64,000 bases of DNA from Parachitinimonas caeni (GCF_030129945.1 NZ_JARRAF010000002.1:186001-250000), one strand, 5' to 3'. Counted from the first letter of the stretch, positions 45,882 through 55,136 are shown. Notes: generated from the letters alone by a model not told the origin. Made by a program: numbers and translations.

Positions 45882-46631
45882 CTATAGCCGCATCCATTGC
45901 CGGTACTGACGTGGTGTCATCCCGGTCAGCTGGCGGAACTGCTTTGATAGCGCACTCTGATCACAGAAACCGCAGGCAAGGGCAATATCGGCAATCGCGT
46001 CATCGCCATGAACCAGCCGCTGTGCCGCAGCATCTATGCGGGTTTTGGTGATGAACTGGCTCGGACTGAGCTGGAAAATTTTTTTCATCCGCCGCTCGAA
46101 CTGCGCTGGTGTCAGGCCGGCCTGAATGGCCAGATCCTCCACCCGGAGTACCTCTGCATAGCGAGCCAGCATGGTATCGACGGTGGCCGCCATCCGTTCA
46201 TCAATCAACCCGGCACGACTGGGTTCGATCAGGTCACGGGACAAGCAGGCCAAGCCGATGATGTCGCCAGCCGCATTGAACAGTGGCGTCTTGTTACTGA
46301 GACACCAGCCGGGCTGGCGGTCATTGAACAAAGTCAGGTCGAGGTTATCCACAACGGGCTCCCCGCTGCGGAACAATGCTTCATCCTGCTCGGCATATCG
46401 GTCTGCCATATGGGGCGGAAACAGCTGATGCGCAGTCAGGCCAATCGCTTCATGTTTGTGGCCCAAGCCACAGCGTTCGGCGCAGGCTTGCGAGATCTCC
46501 ACATAGCGTCCGGCACGATCTTTGACTGAAAAAACCATATCCGGCATGCGATCGAATAAGGCCTCAACAAACAGGGGTTGCGCCAGCTGACCGACAAAGG
46601 TGTCGCGCCACGCCTTCAATTCGGCATCCAT
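45882..46631 (-). CDS. AraC-family regulator with N-terminal PAS domain, likely controls the hydroxyproline operon
   Basis: A 249-residue regulator. Residues about 20-130 form a PAS_4-type domain (FDRMPDMVFSVKDRAGRYVE, DIIGLACLSRDL). The C-terminal third is an AraC-type double helix-turn-helix (IADIALACGFCDQSALSKQF and FRQLTGMTPRQYRQW). It is divergent from lhpA with 121 bp between the starts, the classic position for an activator of the operon. In Pseudomonas aeruginosa the lhpABFEC operon is controlled by the AraC-type LhpR. A PAS domain instead of the usual ligand domain makes the signal unclear. Confidence 0.88.
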   Translation of the reverse strand: MDAELKAWRDTFVGQLAQPLFVEALFDRMPDMVFSVKDRAGRYVEISQACAERCGLGHKHEAIGLTAHQLFPPHMADRYAEQDEALFRSGEPVVDNLDLTLFNDRQPGWCLSNKTPLFNAAGDIIGLACLSRDLIEPSRAGLIDERMAATVDTMLARYAEVLRVEDLAIQAGLTPAQFERRMKKIFQLSPSQFITKTRIDAAAQRLVHGDDAIADIALACGFCDQSALSKQFRQLTGMTPRQYRQWMRL

Positions 46632-46752
46632 ATTTTCCCCATTTTCCAAATTTGGCCGGTTTGGCAGGCAAATCACACAAGAATGCCAGGGGCCAAAAAC
46701 CTAGGATGACGGAATCATCAATCGGGGTGCAAGCCCTGTTCGGGATTCCCTC

Positions 46753-47700
46753 ATGCCAGAGATCAAACGTATCCGCGTTGTCGATTCTCATACCGGTGGC
46801 GAGCCGACCCGCGTAGTTGTCAGCGGCGTGCCGTCTTTGGGGCACGGCCCGCTCCGTCAGCGGGCAGCACGGCTTTCCGGCGAATTCGATCATTATCGCT
46901 CAGCCATCATCAACGAGCCCCGTGGCTACGATGCCATGGTGGGGGCCTTGCTGGTGGAGCCGTTCGAACCCGGTTGCTGTACCGGGGTCATTTTCTTCAA
47001 TAACGTCGGCACCCTGGGCATGTGCGGCCACGGCACGATTGGCTTGATGGTGACCCTGGCGCAACTGGGGCGCATCGAACCGGGCGTTCATCGTATCGAC
47101 ACCCCGGTCGGGGTGATTGAAGCCACCCTGCACGACCGCAACCGGGTCAGCCTGCGCAATGTCGCCAGCTGGCGGCATGCCAAAGCCGTGGCGGTGGAGG
47201 TTGAAGGTTACGGGCGCATGCACGGTGACATTGCCTGGGGCGGCAACTGGTTTTTCCTGGTTGACGATCATGGCCAGCAGATTGCCGCTGACAATCTGCG
47301 ACGACTGAGCGATTGCGCCAGCCGCATCCGCACGGCCTTGCAACAACAGGGCATCACTGGCGCAGATCAGGCTGAAATCGACCATATCGAGCTGATCGGC
47401 CCCAGTGAGTCGGCGGATGCCCGTAACTTTGTTCTGTGCCCCGGGCTTGAGTACGACCGCTCGCCTTGCGGTACCGGTACCAGTGCCAAGCTGGTCTGTC
47501 TTTACGAAGATGGCAAGCTGGCACTCAACCAGCCCTGGCGCCAGGAGAGCGTCATCGGCTCGGTGTTCGAGGGCCAGCTGGAGATGATCGATGGCAAGCT
47601 CTACCCACACATCACAGGTAGTGCTTACGTCACTGGCCAGTCCGAGCTACTGCTCGACCCGGATGATCCATTCGCCTGGGGCTGGGGTATCGGGCTGTGA
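46753..47700 (+). CDS. lhpA: 4-hydroxyproline 2-epimerase (proline racemase family)
   Basis: A 315-residue cofactor-free racemase that turns trans-4-hydroxy-L-proline into cis-4-hydroxy-D-proline. Both catalytic cysteines are present: Cys91 in GMCGHGTIG and Cys239 in [12 protein letters not shown]. The N-terminal [15 protein letters not shown] block is the family signature. Two Cys residues rather than Cys/Thr separate it from the hydroxyproline dehydratases. It heads the operon and overlaps lhpB by 4 bp (ATG/TGA region at 47697-47700). Proline racemase is a weaker alternative; the context decides for hydroxyproline. Confidence 0.93.
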   Translation: MPEIKRIRVVDSHTGGEPTRVVVSGVPSLGHGPLRQRAARLSGEFDHYRSAIINEPRGYDAMVGALLVEPFEPGCCTGVIFFNNVGTLGMCGHGTIGLMVTLAQLGRIEPGVHRIDTPVGVIEATLHDRNRVSLRNVASWRHAKAVAVEVEGYGRMHGDIAWGGNWFFLVDDHGQQIAADNLRRLSDCASRIRTALQQQGITGADQAEIDHIELIGPSESADARNFVLCPGLEYDRSPCGTGTSAKLVCLYEDGKLALNQPWRQESVIGSVFEGQLEMIDGKLYPHITGSAYVTGQSELLLDPDDPFAWGWGIGL

Positions 47701-48857
47701 ACAGGCATTGTGAGGTCCTCATCATCGGCGCCGGCATTGTCGGCTGCGCCCTGGCAGAAAGCCTGGCCCGCAACGGCTTGGCAGTGACCATATTGGAGGC
47801 CGGGGTGATCGGGGGGGGCTGTACTGCAGCCGGCATGGGTCATCTGGTGGCGCTGGATGGCAGCCCCGCCGAATGGGCCTTGAGTCTGGCCGGCGTGCAA
47901 CGCTGGCAAGTGCGTGCCCATGCACTACCTGCTGCGGCGGAATATCGCGAATGCGGCACCCTCTGGCTGGCCAGCTCTGCCGCAGAGATGAATGAGGCTG
48001 AGCGCAAAGCGGCGCTCTACACCAACTATGGCGTCAGCTGTCAGCTGCTGACTGCCGAAGCGCTGTATCAGCATGAGCCAGAGCTGGCACCCGGACTGGC
48101 GGGCGGCTTACTGGTCCAGGATGAAGCCGTGATGTATCCGCCTGCAGCCTGCCAGTGGCTACTCGAACGTGCCCAGGCGATGGGGGCGCAACTGCTGCGT
48201 GGCCGGGCACAAAGGCTGGAGCAGGACGGCGTCAGGCTGGAGGATGGCCGCTGTCTGCGCGCCCGCCAGATTGTAGTGGCGGCCGGCAACCAGTCCCGCC
48301 AGCTGTTGCCCGAGCTCCCCCTGCAGCCGCGCAAAGGGCAACTGGTGATCACCGAGCGCTATCCCGGCAAGATTCACCACCAACTAGTCGAGCTGGGCTA
48401 TCTGCAGTCCGCGCACGGCAATGCCGGCGAGTCTGTCGCCTTCAACGTGCAGCCCCGGGCCACCGGACAATTATTGATCGGCTCCTCCCGCCAGTTCGCC
48501 GACACAGGGCTGGCGGATGAGATCGACTGGCCGCTGCTACAAAAGATGCTGGCCAGGGCGTTCCACTATCTGCCGGGTTTGCGCAGCTTGCAGGCCATCC
48601 GTACCTGGGCCGGCTTCCGCCCGGCCACACCAGACAAACTGCCGCTGCTGGGTCCGCTTGCCGGGCATCCTGGCGTATGGCTGGCAACCGGCCATGAGGG
48701 GCTTGGAGTCACGACCGCCTTATCCAGCGCCGAGCTTTTGTCGTCCTTGATGATCGGACTGCCGCCGAGCATCGACCCTCGCCCCTTCGACCCGAATCGC
48801 TTCAGCAATGCAAACACTCCCATCTGCCCGCATGCTCTGGAGGACGCGCTGACATGA
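47697..48857 (+). CDS. lhpB: D-hydroxyproline dehydrogenase, DadA-like FAD subunit
   Basis: A 386-residue FAD oxidoreductase of the DAO family. It begins with [20 protein letters not shown] (GxGxxG), has the middle substrate-domain block [15 protein letters not shown] and ends with the FAD-contacting [17 protein letters not shown]. The start is GTG at 47697, overlapping lhpA. It forms, with the small iron-sulfur protein and the second flavoprotein downstream, the three-subunit D-hydroxyproline dehydrogenase known from Pseudomonas (LhpBEF). Product is pyrroline-4-hydroxy-2-carboxylate. Confidence 0.88.
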   Translation: MNRHCEVLIIGAGIVGCALAESLARNGLAVTILEAGVIGGGCTAAGMGHLVALDGSPAEWALSLAGVQRWQVRAHALPAAAEYRECGTLWLASSAAEMNEAERKAALYTNYGVSCQLLTAEALYQHEPELAPGLAGGLLVQDEAVMYPPAACQWLLERAQAMGAQLLRGRAQRLEQDGVRLEDGRCLRARQIVVAAGNQSRQLLPELPLQPRKGQLVITERYPGKIHHQLVELGYLQSAHGNAGESVAFNVQPRATGQLLIGSSRQFADTGLADEIDWPLLQKMLARAFHYLPGLRSLQAIRTWAGFRPATPDKLPLLGPLAGHPGVWLATGHEGLGVTTALSSAELLSSLMIGLPPSIDPRPFDPNRFSNANTPICPHALEDALT

Positions 48858-49093
48858 CGCTGATCCACATCAAGATCAACGGCGAGTCGGTCACCGTCGC
48901 CGCCCACAGCAGCGTTGCGGCGGCGCTGGCCGGGCGCCCGAACCGCCTCTCGGTCGGGGAGACCGCGCCCCGAGCCGCGTTCTGCGGCATGGGGGTATGC
49001 TTTGAATGCCGCGTCACCATTGATGGTCAGTCACAGCAGAGGGCCTGCCAGGTGCTAGTGCGCGAAGGTATGGAGATCTTGTGTGATGCGTGA
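48854..49093 (+). CDS. lhpF: Small [2Fe-2S] subunit of D-hydroxyproline dehydrogenase
   Basis: A 79-residue protein with a plant-ferredoxin-like cluster site: AAFCGMGVCFECRV supplies three cysteines (CxxxxCxxC) and RACQV the fourth. It overlaps lhpB by 4 bp and lhpE by 8 bp, so translation is coupled with both. It should pass electrons between the two flavoprotein subunits. Confidence 0.9.
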   Translation: MTLIHIKINGESVTVAAHSSVAAALAGRPNRLSVGETAPRAAFCGMGVCFECRVTIDGQSQQRACQVLVREGMEILCDA

Positions 49094-50330
49094 GCTGGCC
49101 ACCGAACTCGCCATCGTCGGCGCCGGCCCCGCAGGGCTGGCGGCTGCCGAAATTGCCCTGCGGCATGGCATGCCCGTCTGCCTGATCGACGACAACCCGG
49201 CACCTGGCGGCCAGATCTGGCGCGGGGGTCAGGCAGGCGCCGCCATGGCCGGCCACCCAAAGCTACGGTTACTGACCGCAACCCGCGTTGTCGCGGCCCC
49301 CGCACCCAATTGTCTGCTGCTGGAATCGGCGGATGGCGCCAGCCAGCTCAGCTATCACCGTCTGCTGCTGGCCAATGGCGCCCGCGAACGCCTACTGCCC
49401 TTCCCTGGTTGGACCCTGCCCGGCGTCACCGGAGCGGGTGGCTTGCAAGCCTTGGTGAAGAGCGGGCTGGATGTCCGCGGGAAGAAAGTCATCATCGCCG
49501 GTAGTGGCCCCCTGCTTCTGGCCACCGCCCTCAGCCTGAAAGCGGCGGGCGCCCAGGTGATCCAACTGGCAGAGCAAGCCAGTCTGGCCAGCGTCAGCCG
49601 GTTTGCCCTGCATTTATGGCACTGGCCGGGCAAGTTGACGCAAGCCCTGATGCTCGGCTGGCAATTGCAGCAAGTGCCCTATGCCATGAATACCCATGTC
49701 CGCGCCGCACTCGGCAATGACCGGCTGCAAGCGGTGCGCCTGCGTCGAGGCGATGAAGAAATCGAGCTGGCCTGCGACTGGCTGGCTGTCGGTTATGGCC
49801 TGTTACCCAATCTGGAGCTGGCCCGCGCCTTGGGCTGCAAAACCCACCACGGCGTGGTGGAAGTTGATCACGTCATGCGCACCTCAAGGCGTGACGTCTT
49901 TGCGGCAGGCGAGCTGACAGGCATTGGCGGTGTAGACAAAGCCCAGCTGGAAGGCCGGATCGCCGGACTGCTGATCATCGGCGAATACGACAGGGCCGTT
50001 GCTCTGGCCAAACGCCGGCGCCGCTGGTTGCGGTTCGCGGCGGCGCTGGAACAGCACTTCAGCCTGCAACCCGCCATCGCCCAACTCGCCTCTGCCGACA
50101 CTGTGGTCTGCCGCTGTGAGGACGTGCGCTTTGGCCGCCTGGCCAAGTGTGGCAGCTGGCGCGAAGCCAAACTGCATACGCGCTGCGGCATGGGCCCCTG
50201 CCAGGGACGCCTCTGCGGTGCCGCCTGCGAGACCCTGTTTGGCTGGCAGAACGCCGGCAGCCGCCCCCCTGTTTTTCCGGCACGGCTCGACACGCTGGCC
50301 GGCAACCCATCGACAGCGGAGGTCACATGA
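49086..50330 (+). CDS. lhpE: D-hydroxyproline dehydrogenase, FAD/NAD-binding subunit with C-terminal BFD-like cluster site
   Basis: A 414-residue flavoprotein. The FAD motif AIVGAGPAGLAAAEIAL opens the protein, and a second nucleotide motif is VIIAGSGPLLLATAL (about 140-154). The last 90 residues hold a BFD-type [2Fe-2S] site (VVCRCEDVRFG, then CGMGPCQGRLCG). The ATG at 49086 is preferred to the GTG one codon earlier. This layout matches the large subunit of amino-acid and opine dehydrogenase complexes. lhpC follows after 60 bp. Confidence 0.88.
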   Translation: MRELATELAIVGAGPAGLAAAEIALRHGMPVCLIDDNPAPGGQIWRGGQAGAAMAGHPKLRLLTATRVVAAPAPNCLLLESADGASQLSYHRLLLANGARERLLPFPGWTLPGVTGAGGLQALVKSGLDVRGKKVIIAGSGPLLLATALSLKAAGAQVIQLAEQASLASVSRFALHLWHWPGKLTQALMLGWQLQQVPYAMNTHVRAALGNDRLQAVRLRRGDEEIELACDWLAVGYGLLPNLELARALGCKTHHGVVEVDHVMRTSRRDVFAAGELTGIGGVDKAQLEGRIAGLLIIGEYDRAVALAKRRRRWLRFAAALEQHFSLQPAIAQLASADTVVCRCEDVRFGRLAKCGSWREAKLHTRCGMGPCQGRLCGAACETLFGWQNAGSRPPVFPARLDTLAGNPSTAEVT

Positions 50331-50390
50331 CCGCCGCCTCGACAGCACAGCATTTTCCCTGCCTTTCCAATCCCCTGACGAGGAAGCCCC

Positions 50391-51278
50391 ATGACCGTGA
50401 AATTTGAAGGTGTATTACCCGCCATCACCACCCCGTTCAATGCCGATCTCAGCATCGACCACGGCGCCGTCGAAGCCAATGTGCGCTGGCTGGTAGAAGC
50501 CGGTTGCCGTGGCATCGTGCCTTGCGGCTCGCTCGGTGAAGGCGCAACGCTGGAATTCAACGAAAAAGTGGCGCTGATCGAAACCTGCGCCAAAGCCGTC
50601 GATGTACCCGTCATCCCCGGCATCGCAGCGCTTTCGACCCGGGAAGCCGTCGAGCTGGCGAAAGCCGCCGAAGCCCACGGCGCACGCGGCCTGATGGTCC
50701 TGCCCCCGTATGTGTACTCGACAGACTGGCGCGAGATGAAAGCCCATCTGAGTGCCGTCCTTCGTGCCACCCGGCTGCCCTGCATCGTTTACAACAACCC
50801 GGTTGCCTACAAAACCGACTTCCAGCCAGCACAGATTGCCGAACTGGCCACCGAGTTTGACAACGTGAAAGCCGTCAAGGAGTCGAGCACCGATGTACGT
50901 CGCATCACCGCGATCAAAGCCCTTTGCGGTGATCGGTTGGCGCTCGGTGTTGGTGTGGATGACGCTTTGGTCGAAGGCGTCGCGGCGGGCGCACAGTTCT
51001 GGATTGCCGGTCTGGTGGATGCCCTGCCGCACGAATCAGTCCGCCTGTTCGAGCTGGCGCGGGCCGGCCGCTGGGAAGAAGCCGCCAAGCTCTACGCCTG
51101 GTTCCTGCCCTTATTGCGACTCGACACCGTTCCCAAATTCGTACAACTGATCAAATTGGTGCAGGAAAAAGTCGGCGCCGGCAACCGGCGGGTGCGCCCC
51201 CCCCGGCTGGAGCTGGAAGGGGCCGAACTGGCCGCCGCCGAAGCCGTGATTGCACAGGCCCTGGCCTGCCGCCCCTAA
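50391..51278 (+). CDS. lhpC: Pyrroline-4-hydroxy-2-carboxylate deaminase (DapA family)
   Basis: A 295-residue TIM-barrel enzyme of the dihydrodipicolinate-synthase superfamily. The Schiff-base lysine is in VKAVKESSTDVRR (about residue 164), and the YNNPVAYKTDF block carries the conserved Tyr. The N-terminal GVLPAITTPFNADLSID is typical. Placed after the dehydrogenase genes, it should deaminate the pyrroline product to 2-oxoglutarate semialdehyde. GAGGAAG precedes the ATG. A structured repeat element separates it from the dehydrogenase gene that would take its product. Confidence 0.9.
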   Translation: MTVKFEGVLPAITTPFNADLSIDHGAVEANVRWLVEAGCRGIVPCGSLGEGATLEFNEKVALIETCAKAVDVPVIPGIAALSTREAVELAKAAEAHGARGLMVLPPYVYSTDWREMKAHLSAVLRATRLPCIVYNNPVAYKTDFQPAQIAELATEFDNVKAVKESSTDVRRITAIKALCGDRLALGVGVDDALVEGVAAGAQFWIAGLVDALPHESVRLFELARAGRWEEAAKLYAWFLPLLRLDTVPKFVQLIKLVQEKVGAGNRRVRPPRLELEGAELAAAEAVIAQALACRP

Positions 51279-51544
51279 GTTCTGCTGACGTTAGGTTTTC
51301 AGTCGCGCCGGATTGAGTTTTGGGGCAGGGCTAGGCAGGGTGAGTGCGGTTTAGCTAGCTAAACAAGCGAGCCCTAACAACGCCCTACCCCAAAAATCGA
51401 ACCGGCCCGCAGGGTTTCACCGGAAAATGGCCTGGCCCTATGTTGCAGAACGCTTGCATAGAATGACTATGCAGCGCGCTCTGCACCTTGTTCCAGACCA
51501 TTTTCCGGTGAAACGCGATCTGAAAACCTAACGTCAACAGAACC
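51279..51544. mobile_element. MITE-like element with terminal inverted repeats and two large internal hairpins
   Basis: The 24-bp ends (51279-51302 and 51520-51543) match as inverted repeats with one mismatch: GTTCTGCTGACGTTAGGTTT and the complement of AAACCTAACGTCAACAGAAC. Inside, hairpin A pairs TTTTGGGGCAGGGC (51318-51331) with GCCCTACCCCAAAA (51382-51395) and is capped by a perfect palindrome GTTTAGCTAGCTAAAC (51349-51364). Hairpin B pairs GTTTCACCGGAAAATGG (51414-51430) perfectly with 51498-51514 and has an apical TGCATAG/CTATGCA stem. There is no open frame. It sits between lhpC and the aldehyde dehydrogenase gene. Confidence 0.88.
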
Positions 51545-51562
51545 TCAAATGTGAGGATGATG

Positions 51563-53131
51563 ATGTTGCAAGGTTTATCCCTGGTCGGTTACGGCCTGGC
51601 AGAAGAAAACGAGCACGGTTTCCAGGCAAGCAATCCGGCCACCGACGAAGCGCTGCCACAGCGCTTCTTCCGAGCCAGCCCTGCCGAAATCGACGCGGCA
51701 GTGCGGCTGGCCAGCCAAGCCGCTCCTACCTATGCCGCACTGGGTGGTGCGCAGCACGCAGCCTTTCTGGCCGAAATTGCCCGGCAACTGGAACAGCGGG
51801 AGAGCGAGCTCACCACGCTGGTGATGCTGGAAACCGCCTTGCCCGAAACCCGCGTCAAGAGCGAGCTGGCCCGGACTACCGGGCAGTTGCGGCTGTTTGC
51901 AGATGTCGCAGAGCGTGGTGACTGGCAGGAATTGCGGATTGATCACGGCAACCCACAACGCCAGCCACAGGCCAAGCCTGATCTGCGCTCCATGTTGCAG
52001 CCCCTCGGACCTGTCGCCGTCTTCGGTGCCAGCAACTTCCCGCTGGCCTTTTCGGTCGCAGGTGGCGATACCGCCTCTGCGCTGGCTGCGGGTTGTCCGG
52101 TGGTCGTCAAGGCTCATCCAGCCCACCCCGGCACCTCCGAACTGGTCGGGCGTGCCATCGTGGAAGCAGCGCTGTTGTGCAATCTGCCCGAGGGCGTGTT
52201 TTCGCTGCTGTTTGATGATGGCATCAGCGTCGGCCAGGCACTGGTCCGGCATGCCGGCATCAAAGCCGTCGGTTTTACCGGCTCGCTGCGCGCCGGCCGG
52301 GCGCTGATGGACGCCGCCGCCGAGCGGCACGACCCGATTCCGGTTTACGCCGAAATGGGAAGCATCAATCCGGTTGTGCTATTGCCACAGGCTTTGGCTG
52401 AACGAGCCGAGCAGATTGCTTACGGTCTCGCTTCGTCGATGTCGCTCGGGCATGGCCAGCTGTGTACTAAGCCTGGCTTGATCCTGGCACTGGAAAGCGA
52501 CGCCTTCCGCCAGTTCAAGAACCGCCTGCCGCAAGCGCTGCTGGGGCTCGAAGCGGCGCCGATGCTCAGCAAGAAAATCGCCGCAAACTTTCGTGATGGC
52601 ATCGCCACCCAGGCCGCGATGCCGGGAGTCGAATACCTGTATCTGCAGACCGTATTCGGCAAGAAAGTTGGCGCAGCGGTGCTGGAAACCGATGCCGCCA
52701 CCCTGGCCCGCTACCCCGAGCTGGCACACGAGGTATTCGGCCCCACCACGCTGCTGGTGCGCTGTCCGGACAAGGCCAGCCTGCTGGCGACACTGGAAAG
52801 CCTGAGCGGCCAGTTGACCGCGACAGTTCATGCCGAAGCAGAAGAAATGACTGACTGGCCGGAGTTGCTGCCCTTGCTCAGCCGCAAAGCTGGGCGAGTC
52901 TTGTTTGGCGGTTTCCCGACCGGGGTCGAAGTCGGGCATGCGATGGTCCATGGCGGCCCCTATCCGGCCACCAGCGATGGCCGCTCGACCTCGGTCGGCA
53001 CCGCCGCCATCACGCGCTTTGCCCGGCCCGTCTGCTATCAGAACTGGCCCGATGCCCTGCTGCCTCCCGCATTACGCGAGAGCAATCCATTGGAGGTGTG
53101 GCGTCTGGTAGATGGTGAGCGTCAGCGCTAG
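51563..53131 (+). CDS. Aldehyde dehydrogenase, probable 2-oxoglutarate semialdehyde dehydrogenase
   Basis: A 522-residue NAD(P)-dependent dehydrogenase. PVAVFGASNFPLAFSVAGG (with the catalytic Asn), the NAD-contact VGFTGSLRAGRAL, the Glu in YAEMGSINPVVLLP and the nucleophile Cys in GHGQLCTKPGLIL are present. The FxxxN/LGHGQ form is that of 2-oxoglutarate semialdehyde dehydrogenases of sugar-acid and hydroxyproline pathways. Three in-frame ATGs (51557, 51560, 51563) follow GTGAGG; the last gives the best spacing. It completes hydroxyproline breakdown to 2-oxoglutarate. Its TAG stop overlaps the edge of a repeat copy. Confidence 0.9.
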   Translation: MLQGLSLVGYGLAEENEHGFQASNPATDEALPQRFFRASPAEIDAAVRLASQAAPTYAALGGAQHAAFLAEIARQLEQRESELTTLVMLETALPETRVKSELARTTGQLRLFADVAERGDWQELRIDHGNPQRQPQAKPDLRSMLQPLGPVAVFGASNFPLAFSVAGGDTASALAAGCPVVVKAHPAHPGTSELVGRAIVEAALLCNLPEGVFSLLFDDGISVGQALVRHAGIKAVGFTGSLRAGRALMDAAAERHDPIPVYAEMGSINPVVLLPQALAERAEQIAYGLASSMSLGHGQLCTKPGLILALESDAFRQFKNRLPQALLGLEAAPMLSKKIAANFRDGIATQAAMPGVEYLYLQTVFGKKVGAAVLETDAATLARYPELAHEVFGPTTLLVRCPDKASLLATLESLSGQLTATVHAEAEEMTDWPELLPLLSRKAGRVLFGGFPTGVEVGHAMVHGGPYPATSDGRSTSVGTAAITRFARPVCYQNWPDALLPPALRESNPLEVWRLVDGERQR

Positions 53132-53250
53132 GTTCTGATAACGGTTGATTTTCCGGACAAGCCAAACCGGGTTGGAGCTTCAGAAGCATGGCGCGCCCAG
53201 ACCCGGTTTCGGCCCAGCCCGAACGGGAACAAATCGTCAACCGCGCCGGC
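53130..53250. repeat. Decayed copy of the inverted-repeat element
   Basis: The left edge TAGGTTCTGATAACGGTTGA and the right edge (complement GGCGCGGTTGACGATTTGTTC-like, 53230-53250) resemble the family ends with several changes. An inner pair AAACCGGG/CCCGGTTT is retained. The left edge contains the stop codon of the aldehyde dehydrogenase. Confidence 0.6.
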
Positions 53251-53343
53251 CTCTGCCTTCCGACAAAAGGCAGGCTGAATGCCTTGCATTCACCTTGGTA
53301 CTGGCAATACTCACACCATGCTGTTCATTCTGGGAGAGTTGCC

Positions 53344-54111
53344 ATGCACCCAATTACCCACATATCAGCAGCGCTGCTTATCGCCAGCCTCTCTGCCACC
53401 AGCACCGCCGCCGAGTTGTTGGTAGCGCGGGGCGACGGCTTCTATCCGCCCAATGAGATGGTGATCGATGGCAAGCTGACGGGCTTTCACGTTGATCTGA
53501 TCAACGAGGTCGGCAAGTCGATAGGACTGGAAGTGAAGTGGCAGAGCGTGCCTTGGGCGCGTGCGCAGGTCATGGCCAAGAATGGCGAAGTGGATGCCCT
53601 CAGCTACGTTTCCAAAACCCCGGAGCGTGAGCAGTTCGGCTATTTCATCGACGGTAACGTCACTTCAACCACACAGAATGGATTTTTCGTACCCAAGGGT
53701 AATCCGAAAGGGGTCAAGTACAGCGGTGACCTCAAGCTCATGCAACCGTTTGCCTTTGGCACGATACGCGGCTTCTCCTATTCCCCCGAGTTCGATCAGG
53801 CCAGCTTCCTGCGCAAGGACGATGGCGCCGCCAATGAGGAACAGCTGTTGGTCAAATTCTCCGGCGGCCGCTTCGATGTCGGCATCGGCGTTGTCAGTCG
53901 TATCCGTTATATTGCCGAGCAGATGAAACTGGGCGATAGCTTCGAATTCATCAAACCCTATCTGAACGAGCGCCCCGCCTATCTGATGTTCTGCAAGGCA
54001 AAGTCGAAAGATGGCGACGCTACCGCCCGAAAATTCGCCGACGCCATGACCGCCTTCAAGAAAACCCCACGCTATGGCGAACTGCTGCAGAAGTACAAAC
54101 TGGAGCGATAG
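53344..54111 (+). CDS. Periplasmic solute-binding protein, family 3
   Basis: A 255-residue exported protein. Signal peptide MHPITHISAALLIASLSATS leads to AELLVARGDGFYPPNEMVID and LTGFHVDLINEVGKSIGLEV, the usual opening of polar-amino-acid binding proteins; AKNGEVDALSYVSKTPERE follows. GGGAGAG precedes the ATG at 53344. It lies 212 bp after the hydroxyproline aldehyde dehydrogenase, with a repeat remnant between, so it may be a separate unit. It could help amino-acid uptake, but no permease or ATPase is adjacent. Confidence 0.87.
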   Translation: MHPITHISAALLIASLSATSTAAELLVARGDGFYPPNEMVIDGKLTGFHVDLINEVGKSIGLEVKWQSVPWARAQVMAKNGEVDALSYVSKTPEREQFGYFIDGNVTSTTQNGFFVPKGNPKGVKYSGDLKLMQPFAFGTIRGFSYSPEFDQASFLRKDDGAANEEQLLVKFSGGRFDVGIGVVSRIRYIAEQMKLGDSFEFIKPYLNERPAYLMFCKAKSKDGDATARKFADAMTAFKKTPRYGELLQKYKLER

Positions 54112-54129
54112 TCATCGGCGAATGAAGCC

Positions 54130-54160
54130 AGGTTCTGTTGACGTAAGGTTTGCAGAACCT
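54130..54160. repeat. Miniature palindromic copy of the repeat end
   Basis: AGGTTCTG (54130-54137) and CAGAACCT (54153-54160) form an inverted repeat around TTGACGTAAGGTTTG, so the 31-bp unit is one element end closed by a short copy of its own tip. It is followed by AGG, giving CCTAGG at the edge. This looks like an internal deletion product. Confidence 0.6.
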
Positions 54161-54215
54161 AGGATTTCACAGGCAGCTGCGGCATAGTGGCTGCTTTCGC
54201 TCCAAGCTTGCCGGC

Positions 54216-55136
54216 ATGATCGCCTCAGACCCAGACTGGCTGCCAGATTTACGCTGGCTGCTGACTTCACCCTCATTGTTGGCCGATGCCAGTCTGCCCG
54301 AGTTCGTTTGTCACGGCAGTCCCCGCCTCGGCACACAATGGCTGCAGCAACTTGACCAGACCGCGCTGAAGGCAGAGCTGGACGCTACAGCACTGCAGGC
54401 GGAGCCATTCCGCTTGGGGCGTTACGCCGAGCGCCTGATGCAGGCAACACTGCAGCATCTTCCTGATCACCGTCTACTGGCTCATCAACTGGCCGTTCAT
54501 GAAAACGGCATCAGCAAGGGGGAGTACGACTTCCTGGTCAGCGAGCCCGCTGGCGAAATCTGGCATCTGGAGCTGGCAGTTAAAATCTATGTGGCGCTGC
54601 CGCTCGACGGCACCTTGCATTATCTTGGGCCAGGCTTGCGCGATGCACTACGAATCAAGCTGGCGCGTTTGTTTGACCACCAGCTGCGGCTTGCCTTCAG
54701 CACGGCAGGCCGGGCGGCATTGCCAGTCCAGACTTCGGTGCGACCGCTGGCATGGCTAAGAGGCTGGATGTTCTATCGTGACCCCAATCACCTCCCCTGG
54801 TCCGGACTGGCGGCAGCCCATCTACGTGGCTGGTGGCGCCGCTGGGGTGAAGATCTACCCCGGCAACGCCAAGACAGTCGCTGGCGTTACTTGCCTCGCC
54901 AGAACTGGATGGCCCCACGGTCAGCCCGCCCGGAAGATCCCGAGTTTTCCAGATGGATCGACACCCTGCATACCAGCGACACGCAGCATAGCCGGCCAGT
55001 GATGGTGGCCGAATACGCTCCGCCCGAAGAAGGCGGTGCCGAACTGGCGCGCGGCTTGCTCTTACCTCGCGACTGGCCCGATTCCAAAGCGCTCAACGCC
55101 CTACTGGCACGCCTGCAGACCATCAACAGCGCCTAG
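54216..55136 (+). CDS. DUF1853 family protein
   Basis: A 306-residue soluble protein of the DUF1853 family, function unknown. The core GEYDFLVSEPAGEIWHLELA followed by VKIYV has the spacing D...ExxVK of PD-(D/E)xK nuclease-fold proteins, and FRLGRYAERLMQ and YLGPGLRDALRIKLARLFDH are family segments. The start is unsure; ATG at 54216 lacks a good ribosome site and a longer reading from 54150 would begin inside the repeat. The last codons and TAG stop (ATCAACAGCGCCTAG) match a repeat-family end. It stands before a flavin reductase gene. Confidence 0.85.
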   Translation: MIASDPDWLPDLRWLLTSPSLLADASLPEFVCHGSPRLGTQWLQQLDQTALKAELDATALQAEPFRLGRYAERLMQATLQHLPDHRLLAHQLAVHENGISKGEYDFLVSEPAGEIWHLELAVKIYVALPLDGTLHYLGPGLRDALRIKLARLFDHQLRLAFSTAGRAALPVQTSVRPLAWLRGWMFYRDPNHLPWSGLAAAHLRGWWRRWGEDLPRQRQDSRWRYLPRQNWMAPRSARPEDPEFSRWIDTLHTSDTQHSRPVMVAEYAPPEEGGAELARGLLLPRDWPDSKALNALLARLQTINSA

